Positions 22,201 to 34,534 of a stretch of DNA of 64,000 bases are shown here, one piece after another. Positions within the stretch are counted from its first letter, which is position 1. Each line of letters starts with the position of its first letter. The position numbers were made by a program, and so were the translations under genes. The notes under the pieces are model-generated. The model was not told the DNA's origin. It saw nothing but the letters and a program-made list of their open reading frames with translations, and ran no database searches. This DNA comes from Micropterix aruncella (taxonomy: Eukaryota > Arthropoda > Insecta > Lepidoptera > Micropterigidae): positions 1 through 64,000 of the forward strand of contig CALYMY010000078.1 of assembly GCA_944548615.1 (NCBI GenBank), read 5' to 3'.

Positions 22201-25200
22201 TGTATGTATGTAAGACGGTAAGTGTGTATGTATGTAAGACGGTAAGTGTGTATGTATGTAAGACGGTAAGTGTGTATGTATGTAAGACGGTAAGTGTGTA
22301 TGTATGTAAGACGGTAAGTGTGTATGTATGTAAGACGGTAAGTGTGTATGTATGTAAGACGGTAAGTGTGTATGTATGTAAGACGGTAAGTGTGTATGTA
22401 TGTAAGACGGTAAGTGTGTATGTATGTAAGACGGTAAGTGTGTATGTATGTAAGACGGTAAGTGTGTATGTATGTAAGACGGTAAGTGTGTATGTATGTA
22501 AGACGGTAAGTGTGTATGTATGTAAGACGGTAAGTGTGTATGTATGTAAGACGGTAAGTGTGTATGTATGTAAGACGGTAAGTGTGTATGTATGTAAGAC
22601 GGTAAGTGTGTATGTATGTAAGACGGTAAGTGTGTATGTATGTAAGACGGTAAGTGTGTATGTATGTAAGACGGTAAGTGTGTATGTATGTAAGACGGTA
22701 AGTGTGTATGTATGTAAGACGGTAAGTGTGTATGTATGTAAGACGGTAAGTGTGTATGTATGTAAGACGGTAAGTGTGTATGTATGTAAGACGGTAAGTG
22801 TGTATGTATGTAAGACGGTAAGTGTGTATGTATGTAAGACGGTAAGTGTGTATGTATGTAAGACGGTAAGTGTGTATGTATGTAAGACGGTAAGTGTGTA
22901 TGTATGTAAGACGGTAAGTGTGTATGTATGTAAGACGGTAAGTGTGTATGTATGTAAGACGGTAAGTGTGTATGTATGTAAGACGGTAAGTGTGTATGTA
23001 TGTAAGACGGTAAGTGTGTATGTATGTAAGACGGTAAGTGTGTATGTATGTAAGACGGTAAGTGTGTATGTATGTAAGACGGTAAGTGTGTATGTATGTA
23101 AGACGGTAAGTGTGTATGTATGTAAGACGGTAAGTGTGTATGTATGTAAGACGGTAAGTGTGTATGTATGTAAGACGGTAAGTGTGTATGTATGTAAGAC
23201 GGTAAGTGTGTATGTATGTAAGACGGTAAGTGTGTATGTATGTAAGACGGTAAGTGTGTATGTATGTAAGACGGTAAGTGTGTATGTATGTAAGACGGTA
23301 AGTGTGTATGTATGTAAGACGGTAAGTGTGTATGTATGTAAGACGGTAAGTGTGTATGTATGTAAGACGGTAAGTGTGTATGTATGTAAGACGGTAAGTG
23401 TGTATGTATGTAAGACGGTAAGTGTGTATGTATGTAAGACGGTAAGTGTGTATGTATGTAAGACGGTAAGTGTGTATGTATGTAAGACGGTAAGTGTGTA
23501 TGTATGTAAGACGGTAAGTGTGTATGTATGTAAGACGGTAAGTGTGTATGTATGTAAGACGGTAAGTGTGTATGTATGTAAGACGGTAAGTGTGTATGTA
23601 TGTAAGACGGTAAGTGTGTATGTATGTAAGACGGTAAGTGTGTATGTATGTAAGACGGTAAGTGTGTATGTATGTAAGACGGTAAGTGTGTATGTATGTA
23701 AGACGGTAAGTGTGTATGTATGTAAGACGGTAAGTGTGTATGTATGTAAGACGGTAAGTGTGTATGTATGTAAGACGGTAAGTGTGTATGTATGTAAGAC
23801 GGTAAGTGTGTATGTATGTAAGACGGTAAGTGTGTATGTATGTAAGACGGTAAGTGTGTATGTATGTAAGACGGTAAGTGTGTATGTATGTAAGACGGTA
23901 AGTGTGTATGTATGTAAGACGGTAAGTGTGTATGTATGTAAGACGGTAAGTGTGTATGTATGTAAGACGGTAAGTGTGTATGTATGTAAGACGGTAAGTG
24001 TGTATGTATGTAAGACGGTAAGTGTGTATGTATGTAAGACGGTAAGTGTGTATGTATGTAAGACGGTAAGTGTGTATGTATGTAAGACGGTAAGTGTGTA
24101 TGTATGTAAGACGGTAAGTGTGTATGTATGTAAGACGGTAAGTGTGTATGTATGTAAGACGGTAAGTGTGTATGTATGTAAGACGGTAAGTGTGTATGTA
24201 TGTAAGACGGTAAGTGTGTATGTATGTAAGACGGTAAGTGTGTATGTATGTAAGACGGTAAGTGTGTATGTATGTAAGACGGTAAGTGTGTATGTATGTA
24301 AGACGGTAAGTGTGTATGTATGTAAGACGGTAAGTGTGTATGTATGTAAGACGGTAAGTGTGTATGTATGTAAGACGGTAAGTGTGTATGTATGTAAGAC
24401 GGTAAGTGTGTATGTATGTAAGACGGTAAGTGTGTATGTATGTAAGACGGTAAGTGTGTATGTATGTAAGACGGTAAGTGTGTATGTATGTAAGACGGTA
24501 AGTGTGTATGTATGTAAGACGGTAAGTGTGTATGTATGTAAGACGGTAAGTGTGTATGTATGTAAGACGGTAAGTGTGTATGTATGTAAGACGGTAAGTG
24601 TGTATGTATGTAAGACGGTAAGTGTGTATGTATGTAAGACGGTAAGTGTGTATGTATGTAAGACGGTAAGTGTGTATGTATGTAAGACGGTAAGTGTGTA
24701 TGTATGTAAGACGGTAAGTGTGTATGTATGTAAGACGGTAAGTGTGTATGTATGTAAGACGGTAAGTGTGTATGTATGTAAGACGGTAAGTGTGTATGTA
24801 TGTAAGACGGTAAGTGTGTATGTATGTAAGACGGTAAGTGTGTATGTATGTAAGACGGTAAGTGTGTATGTATGTAAGACGGTAAGTGTGTATGTATGTA
24901 AGACGGTAAGTGTGTATGTATGTAAGACGGTAAGTGTGTATGTATGTAAGACGGTAAGTGTGTATGTATGTAAGACGGTAAGTGTGTATGTATGTAAGAC
25001 GGTAAGTGTGTATGTATGTAAGACGGTAAGTGTGTATGTATGTAAGACGGTAAGTGTGTATGTATGTAAGACGGTAAGTGTGTATGTATGTAAGACGGTA
25101 AGTGTGTATGTATGTAAGACGGTAAGTGTGTATGTATGTAAGACGGTAAGTGTGTATGTATGTAAGACGGTAAGTGTGTATGTATGTAAGACGGTAAGTG

Positions 25201-28200
25201 TGTATGTATGTAAGACGGTAAGTGTGTATGTATGTAAGACGGTAAGTGTGTATGTATGTAAGACGGTAAGTGTGTATGTATGTAAGACGGTAAGTGTGTA
25301 TGTATGTAAGACGGTAAGTGTGTATGTATGTAAGACGGTAAGTGTGTATGTATGTAAGACGGTAAGTGTGTATGTATGTAAGACGGTAAGTGTGTATGTA
25401 TGTAAGACGGTAAGTGTGTATGTATGTAAGACGGTAAGTGTGTATGTATGTAAGACGGTAAGTGTGTATGTATGTAAGACGGTAAGTGTGTATGTATGTA
25501 AGACGGTAAGTGTGTATGTATGTAAGACGGTAAGTGTGTATGTATGTAAGACGGTAAGTGTGTATGTATGTAAGACGGTAAGTGTGTATGTATGTAAGAC
25601 GGTAAGTGTGTATGTATGTAAGACGGTAAGTGTGTATGTATGTAAGACGGTAAGTGTGTATGTATGTAAGACGGTAAGTGTGTATGTATGTAAGACGGTA
25701 AGTGTGTATGTATGTAAGACGGTAAGTGTGTATGTATGTAAGACGGTAAGTGTGTATGTATGTAAGACGGTAAGTGTGTATGTATGTAAGACGGTAAGTG
25801 TGTATGTATGTAAGACGGTAAGTGTGTATGTATGTAAGACGGTAAGTGTGTATGTATGTAAGACGGTAAGTGTGTATGTATGTAAGACGGTAAGTGTGTA
25901 TGTATGTAAGACGGTAAGTGTGTATGTATGTAAGACGGTAAGTGTGTATGTATGTAAGACGGTAAGTGTGTATGTATGTAAGACGGTAAGTGTGTATGTA
26001 TGTAAGACGGTAAGTGTGTATGTATGTAAGACGGTAAGTGTGTATGTATGTAAGACGGTAAGTGTGTATGTATGTAAGACGGTAAGTGTGTATGTATGTA
26101 AGACGGTAAGTGTGTATGTATGTAAGACGGTAAGTGTGTATGTATGTAAGACGGTAAGTGTGTATGTATGTAAGACGGTAAGTGTGTATGTATGTAAGAC
26201 GGTAAGTGTGTATGTATGTAAGACGGTAAGTGTGTATGTATGTAAGACGGTAAGTGTGTATGTATGTAAGACGGTAAGTGTGTATGTATGTAAGACGGTA
26301 AGTGTGTATGTATGTAAGACGGTAAGTGTGTATGTATGTAAGACGGTAAGTGTGTATGTATGTAAGACGGTAAGTGTGTATGTATGTAAGACGGTAAGTG
26401 TGTATGTATGTAAGACGGTAAGTGTGTATGTATGTAAGACGGTAAGTGTGTATGTATGTAAGACGGTAAGTGTGTATGTATGTAAGACGGTAAGTGTGTA
26501 TGTATGTAAGACGGTAAGTGTGTATGTATGTAAGACGGTAAGTGTGTATGTATGTAAGACGGTAAGTGTGTATGTATGTAAGACGGTAAGTGTGTATGTA
26601 TGTAAGACGGTAAGTGTGTATGTATGTAAGACGGTAAGTGTGTATGTATGTAAGACGGTAAGTGTGTATGTATGTAAGACGGTAAGTGTGTATGTATGTA
26701 AGACGGTAAGTGTGTATGTATGTAAGACGGTAAGTGTGTATGTATGTAAGACGGTAAGTGTGTATGTATGTAAGACGGTAAGTGTGTATGTATGTAAGAC
26801 GGTAAGTGTGTATGTATGTAAGACGGTAAGTGTGTATGTATGTAAGACGGTAAGTGTGTATGTATGTAAGACGGTAAGTGTGTATGTATGTAAGACGGTA
26901 AGTGTGTATGTATGTAAGACGGTAAGTGTGTATGTATGTAAGACGGTAAGTGTGTATGTATGTAAGACGGTAAGTGTGTATGTATGTAAGACGGTAAGTG
27001 TGTATGTATGTAAGACGGTAAGTGTGTATGTATGTAAGACGGTAAGTGTGTATGTATGTAAGACGGTAAGTGTGTATGTATGTAAGACGGTAAGTGTGTA
27101 TGTATGTAAGACGGTAAGTGTGTATGTATGTAAGACGGTAAGTGTGTATGTATGTAAGACGGTAAGTGTGTATGTATGTAAGACGGTAAGTGTGTATGTA
27201 TGTAAGACGGTAAGTGTGTATGTATGTAAGACGGTAAGTGTGTATGTATGTAAGACGGTAAGTGTGTATGTATGTAAGACGGTAAGTGTGTATGTATGTA
27301 AGACGGTAAGTGTGTATGTATGTAAGACGGTAAGTGTGTATGTATGTAAGACGGTAAGTGTGTATGTATGTAAGACGGTAAGTGTGTATGTATGTAAGAC
27401 GGTAAGTGTGTATGTATGTAAGACGGTAAGTGTGTATGTATGTAAGACGGTAAGTGTGTATGTATGTAAGACGGTAAGTGTGTATGTATGTAAGACGGTA
27501 AGTGTGTATGTATGTAAGACGGTAAGTGTGTATGTATGTAAGACGGTAAGTGTGTATGTATGTAAGACGGTAAGTGTGTATGTATGTAAGACGGTAAGTG
27601 TGTATGTATGTAAGACGGTAAGTGTGTATGTATGTAAGACGGTAAGTGTGTATGTATGTAAGACGGTAAGTGTGTATGTATGTAAGACGGTAAGTGTGTA
27701 TGTATGTAAGACGGTAAGTGTGTATGTATGTAAGACGGTAAGTGTGTATGTATGTAAGACGGTAAGTGTGTATGTATGTAAGACGGTAAGTGTGTATGTA
27801 TGTAAGACGGTAAGTGTGTATGTATGTAAGACGGTAAGTGTGTATGTATGTAAGACGGTAAGTGTGTATGTATGTAAGACGGTAAGTGTGTATGTATGTA
27901 AGACGGTAAGTGTGTATGTATGTAAGACGGTAAGTGTGTATGTATGTAAGACGGTAAGTGTGTATGTATGTAAGACGGTAAGTGTGTATGTATGTAAGAC
28001 GGTAAGTGTGTATGTATGTAAGACGGTAAGTGTGTATGTATGTAAGACGGTAAGTGTGTATGTATGTAAGACGGTAAGTGTGTATGTATGTAAGACGGTA
28101 AGTGTGTATGTATGTAAGACGGTAAGTGTGTATGTATGTAAGACGGTAAGTGTGTATGTATGTAAGACGGTAAGTGTGTATGTATGTAAGACGGTAAGTG

Positions 28201-30926
28201 TGTATGTATGTAAGACGGTAAGTGTGTATGTATGTAAGACGGTAAGTGTGTATGTATGTAAGACGGTAAGTGTGTATGTATGTAAGACGGTAAGTGTGTA
28301 TGTATGTAAGACGGTAAGTGTGTATGTATGTAAGACGGTAAGTGTGTATGTATGTAAGACGGTAAGTGTGTATGTATGTAAGACGGTAAGTGTGTATGTA
28401 TGTAAGACGGTAAGTGTGTATGTATGTAAGACGGTAAGTGTGTATGTATGTAAGACGGTAAGTGTGTATGTATGTAAGACGGTAAGTGTGTATGTATGTA
28501 AGACGGTAAGTGTGTATGTATGTAAGACGGTAAGTGTGTATGTATGTAAGACGGTAAGTGTGTATGTATGTAAGACGGTAAGTGTGTATGTATGTAAGAC
28601 GGTAAGTGTGTATGTATGTAAGACGGTAAGTGTGTATGTATGTAAGACGGTAAGTGTGTATGTATGTAAGACGGTAAGTGTGTATGTATGTAAGACGGTA
28701 AGTGTGTATGTATGTAAGACGGTAAGTGTGTATGTATGTAAGACGGTAAGTGTGTATGTATGTAAGACGGTAAGTGTGTATGTATGTAAGACGGTAAGTG
28801 TGTATGTATGTAAGACGGTAAGTGTGTATGTATGTAAGACGGTAAGTGTGTATGTATGTAAGACGGTAAGTGTGTATGTATGTAAGACGGTAAGTGTGTA
28901 TGTATGTAAGACGGTAAGTGTGTATGTATGTAAGACGGTAAGTGTGTATGTATGTAAGACGGTAAGTGTGTATGTATGTAAGACGGTAAGTGTGTATGTA
29001 TGTAAGACGGTAAGTGTGTATGTATGTAAGACGGTAAGTGTGTATGTATGTAAGACGGTAAGTGTGTATGTATGTAAGACGGTAAGTGTGTATGTATGTA
29101 AGACGGTAAGTGTGTATGTATGTAAGACGGTAAGTGTGTATGTATGTAAGACGGTAAGTGTGTATGTATGTAAGACGGTAAGTGTGTATGTATGTAAGAC
29201 GGTAAGTGTGTATGTATGTAAGACGGTAAGTGTGTATGTATGTAAGACGGTAAGTGTGTATGTATGTAAGACGGTAAGTGTGTATGTATGTAAGACGGTA
29301 AGTGTGTATGTATGTAAGACGGTAAGTGTGTATGTATGTAAGACGGTAAGTGTGTATGTATGTAAGACGGTAAGTGTGTATGTATGTAAGACGGTAAGTG
29401 TGTATGTATGTAAGACGGTAAGTGTGTATGTATGTAAGACGGTAAGTGTGTATGTATGTAAGACGGTAAGTGTGTATGTATGTAAGACGGTAAGTGTGTA
29501 TGTATGTAAGACGGTAAGTGTGTATGTATGTAAGACGGTAAGTGTGTATGTATGTAAGACGGTAAGTGTGTATGTATGTAAGACGGTAAGTGTGTATGTA
29601 TGTAAGACGGTAAGTGTGTATGTATGTAAGACGGTAAGTGTGTATGTATGTAAGACGGTAAGTGTGTATGTATGTAAGACGGTAAGTGTGTATGTATGTA
29701 AGACGGTAAGTGTGTATGTATGTAAGACGGTAAGTGTGTATGTATGTAAGACGGTAAGTGTGTATGTATGTAAGACGGTAAGTGTGTATGTATGTAAGAC
29801 GGTAAGTGTGTATGTATGTAAGACGGTAAGTGTGTATGTATGTAAGACGGTAAGTGTGTATGTATGTAAGACGGTAAGTGTGTATGTATGTAAGACGGTA
29901 AGTGTGTATGTATGTAAGACGGTAAGTGTGTATGTATGTAAGACGGTAAGTGTGTATGTATGTAAGACGGTAAGTGTGTATGTATGTAAGACGGTAAGTG
30001 TGTATGTATGTAAGACGGTAAGTGTGTATGTATGTAAGACGGTAAGTGTGTATGTATGTAAGACGGTAAGTGTGTATGTATGTAAGACGGTAAGTGTGTA
30101 TGTATGTAAGACGGTAAGTGTGTATGTATGTAAGACGGTAAGTGTGTATGTATGTAAGACGGTAAGTGTGTATGTATGTAAGACGGTAAGTGTGTATGTA
30201 TGTAAGACGGTAAGTGTGTATGTATGTAAGACGGTAAGTGTGTATGTATGTAAGACGGTAAGTGTGTATGTATGTAAGACGGTAAGTGTGTATGTATGTA
30301 AGACGGTAAGTGTGTATGTATGTAAGACGGTAAGTGTGTATGTATGTAAGACGGTAAGTGTGTATGTATGTAAGACGGTAAGTGTGTATGTATGTAAGAC
30401 GGTAAGTGTGTATGTATGTAAGACGGTAAGTGTGTATGTATGTAAGACGGTAAGTGTGTATGTATGTAAGACGGTAAGTGTGTATGTATGTAAGACGGTA
30501 AGTGTGTATGTATGTAAGACGGTAAGTGTGTATGTATGTAAGACGGTAAGTGTGTATGTATGTAAGACGGTAAGTGTGTATGTATGTAAGACGGTAAGTG
30601 TGTATGTATGTAAGACGGTAAGTGTGTATGTATGTAAGACGGTAAGTGTGTATGTATGTAAGACGGTAAGTGTGTATGTATGTAAGACGGTAAGTGTGTA
30701 TGTATGTAAGACGGTAAGTGTGTATGTATGTAAGACGGTAAGTGTGTATGTATGTAAGACGGTAAGTGTGTATGTATGTAAGACGGTAAGTGTGTATGTA
30801 TGTAAGACGGTAAGTGTGTATGTATGTAAGACGGTAAGTGTGTATGTATGTAAGACGGTAAGTGTGTATGTATGTAAGACGGTAAGTGTGTATGTATGTA
30901 AGACGGTAAGTGTGTATGTATGTAAG
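19255..30926 (+). repeat. Perfect satellite run, 11.7 kb
   Basis: About 486 consecutive units with no difference seen by eye, starting directly at spacer 2. It ends at a 2-bp insertion (TT at 30927-30928). The contrast with the degenerate DNA immediately left of spacer 2 is sharp. Confidence 0.85.
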
Positions 30927-30934
30927 TTACGGTA
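30921..30934 (+). repeat. 2-bp insertion in a satellite unit
   Basis: TGTAAG is followed by an extra TT before ACGGTAAG. It separates two perfect runs and shifts the repeat phase by 2 bp. Confidence 0.85.
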
Positions 30935-33488
30935 AGTGTGTATGTATGTAAGACGGTAAGTGTGTATGTATGTAAGACGGTAAGTGTGTATGTATGTAAG
31001 ACGGTAAGTGTGTATGTATGTAAGACGGTAAGTGTGTATGTATGTAAGACGGTAAGTGTGTATGTATGTAAGACGGTAAGTGTGTATGTATGTAAGACGG
31101 TAAGTGTGTATGTATGTAAGACGGTAAGTGTGTATGTATGTAAGACGGTAAGTGTGTATGTATGTAAGACGGTAAGTGTGTATGTATGTAAGACGGTAAG
31201 TGTGTATGTATGTAAGACGGTAAGTGTGTATGTATGTAAGACGGTAAGTGTGTATGTATGTAAGACGGTAAGTGTGTATGTATGTAAGACGGTAAGTGTG
31301 TATGTATGTAAGACGGTAAGTGTGTATGTATGTAAGACGGTAAGTGTGTATGTATGTAAGACGGTAAGTGTGTATGTATGTAAGACGGTAAGTGTGTATG
31401 TATGTAAGACGGTAAGTGTGTATGTATGTAAGACGGTAAGTGTGTATGTATGTAAGACGGTAAGTGTGTATGTATGTAAGACGGTAAGTGTGTATGTATG
31501 TAAGACGGTAAGTGTGTATGTATGTAAGACGGTAAGTGTGTATGTATGTAAGACGGTAAGTGTGTATGTATGTAAGACGGTAAGTGTGTATGTATGTAAG
31601 ACGGTAAGTGTGTATGTATGTAAGACGGTAAGTGTGTATGTATGTAAGACGGTAAGTGTGTATGTATGTAAGACGGTAAGTGTGTATGTATGTAAGACGG
31701 TAAGTGTGTATGTATGTAAGACGGTAAGTGTGTATGTATGTAAGACGGTAAGTGTGTATGTATGTAAGACGGTAAGTGTGTATGTATGTAAGACGGTAAG
31801 TGTGTATGTATGTAAGACGGTAAGTGTGTATGTATGTAAGACGGTAAGTGTGTATGTATGTAAGACGGTAAGTGTGTATGTATGTAAGACGGTAAGTGTG
31901 TATGTATGTAAGACGGTAAGTGTGTATGTATGTAAGACGGTAAGTGTGTATGTATGTAAGACGGTAAGTGTGTATGTATGTAAGACGGTAAGTGTGTATG
32001 TATGTAAGACGGTAAGTGTGTATGTATGTAAGACGGTAAGTGTGTATGTATGTAAGACGGTAAGTGTGTATGTATGTAAGACGGTAAGTGTGTATGTATG
32101 TAAGACGGTAAGTGTGTATGTATGTAAGACGGTAAGTGTGTATGTATGTAAGACGGTAAGTGTGTATGTATGTAAGACGGTAAGTGTGTATGTATGTAAG
32201 ACGGTAAGTGTGTATGTATGTAAGACGGTAAGTGTGTATGTATGTAAGACGGTAAGTGTGTATGTATGTAAGACGGTAAGTGTGTATGTATGTAAGACGG
32301 TAAGTGTGTATGTATGTAAGACGGTAAGTGTGTATGTATGTAAGACGGTAAGTGTGTATGTATGTAAGACGGTAAGTGTGTATGTATGTAAGACGGTAAG
32401 TGTGTATGTATGTAAGACGGTAAGTGTGTATGTATGTAAGACGGTAAGTGTGTATGTATGTAAGACGGTAAGTGTGTATGTATGTAAGACGGTAAGTGTG
32501 TATGTATGTAAGACGGTAAGTGTGTATGTATGTAAGACGGTAAGTGTGTATGTATGTAAGACGGTAAGTGTGTATGTATGTAAGACGGTAAGTGTGTATG
32601 TATGTAAGACGGTAAGTGTGTATGTATGTAAGACGGTAAGTGTGTATGTATGTAAGACGGTAAGTGTGTATGTATGTAAGACGGTAAGTGTGTATGTATG
32701 TAAGACGGTAAGTGTGTATGTATGTAAGACGGTAAGTGTGTATGTATGTAAGACGGTAAGTGTGTATGTATGTAAGACGGTAAGTGTGTATGTATGTAAG
32801 ACGGTAAGTGTGTATGTATGTAAGACGGTAAGTGTGTATGTATGTAAGACGGTAAGTGTGTATGTATGTAAGACGGTAAGTGTGTATGTATGTAAGACGG
32901 TAAGTGTGTATGTATGTAAGACGGTAAGTGTGTATGTATGTAAGACGGTAAGTGTGTATGTATGTAAGACGGTAAGTGTGTATGTATGTAAGACGGTAAG
33001 TGTGTATGTATGTAAGACGGTAAGTGTGTATGTATGTAAGACGGTAAGTGTGTATGTATGTAAGACGGTAAGTGTGTATGTATGTAAGACGGTAAGTGTG
33101 TATGTATGTAGACGGTAAGTGTGTATGTATGTAAGACGGTAAGTGTGTATGTATGTAAGACGGTAAGTGTGTATGTATGTAAGACGGTAAGTGTGTATGT
33201 ATGTAAGACGGTAAGTGTGTATGTACGTAAGACGGTAAGTGTGTATGTATGTAAGACGGTAAGTGTGTATGTATGTAAGACGGTAAGTGTGTATGTATGT
33301 AAGACGGTAAGTGTGTATGTACGTAAGACGGTAAGTGTGTATGTATGTAAGACGGTAAGTGTGTATGTAAGTAAGACGGTAAGTGTGTATGTATGTAAGA
33401 CGGTAAGTGTGTATGTATGTAAGACGGTAAGTGTGTATGTATGTAAGACGGTAAGTGTGTGTGTATGTAAGACGGTAAGTGTGTATGT

Positions 33489-33650
33489 ATGTAAGGCGGT
33501 AAGTGTGTATGTATGTAGGATGGTAAGTGTGTATGTATGTAAGACGGTAAGTGTGTATGTATGTAAGACGGTAAGTGTGTATGTATGTAAGACGGTAAGT
33601 GTGTATGTATGTACGACGGTAAGTGTGTATGTATGTAAGGCGGTAAGTGT
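33489..33650 (+). repeat. Variant-unit block A
   Basis: Successive marked units: AAGGCGG (33496), AGGATGG in the next unit (33518 and 33521), three normal units, ACGACGG (33614), then AAGGCGG (33640). First to last is 144 bp, six units, as in block C of array 2. Confidence 0.82.
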
Positions 33651-34383
33651 GTATGTATGTAAGACGGTAAGTGTGTATGTATGTAAGACGGTAAGTGTGT
33701 ATGTATGTAAGACGGTAAGTGTGTATGTATGTAAGACGGTAAGTGTGTATGTATGTAAGACGGTTAAGTGTGTATGTATGTAAGACGGTAAGTGTGTATG
33801 TATGTAAGACGGTAAGTGTGTATGTATGTAAGACGGTAAGTGTGTATGTATGTAAGACGGTAAGTGTGTATGTATGTAAGACGGTAAGTGTGTATGTATG
33901 TAAGACGGTAAGTGTGTATGTATGTAAGACGGTAAGTGTGTATGTATGTAAGACGGTAAGTGTGTATGTATGTAAGACGGTAAGTGTGTATGTATGTAAG
34001 ACGGTAAGTGTGTATGTATGTAAGACGGTAAGTGTGTATGTATGTAAGACGGTAAGTGTGTATGTATGTAAGACGGTAAGTGTGTATGTATGTAAGACGG
34101 TAAGTGTGTATGTATGTAAGACGGTAAGTGTGTATGTATGTAAGACGGTAAGTGTGTATGTATGTAAGACGGTAAGTGTGTATGTATGTAAGACGGTAAG
34201 TGTGTATGTATGTAAGACGGTAAGTGTGTATGTATGTAAGACGGTAAGTGTGTATGTATGTAAAGACGGTAAGTGTGTATGTATGTAAGACGGTAAGTGT
34301 GTATGTATGTAAGACGGTAAGTGTGTATGTATGTAAGACGGTAAGTGTGTATGTATGTAAGACGGTAAGTGTGTATGTATGTA

Positions 34384-34534
34384 AGACGGTAAGTGTGTAT
34401 GTATGTAGGACTGGTAAGTGTGTATGTATGTAAGACGGTAAGTGTGTATGTATGTAAGACGGTAAGTGTGTATGTATGTAAGACGGTAAGTGTGTATGTA
34501 TGTACGACGGTAAGTGTGTATGTATGTAAGCGGT
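34384..34534 (+). repeat. Variant-unit block B, 37 units after block A
   Basis: AGGACTGG (34408, with an extra T at 34412), three normal units, ACGACGG (34505), then AAGCGG (about 34530), which is AAGGCGG less one G. The ACGACGG units of blocks A and B are 891 bp apart. Subtracting three inserted bases between them (33765, 34263, 34412) leaves 888 bp, exactly 37 units. Confidence 0.8.
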
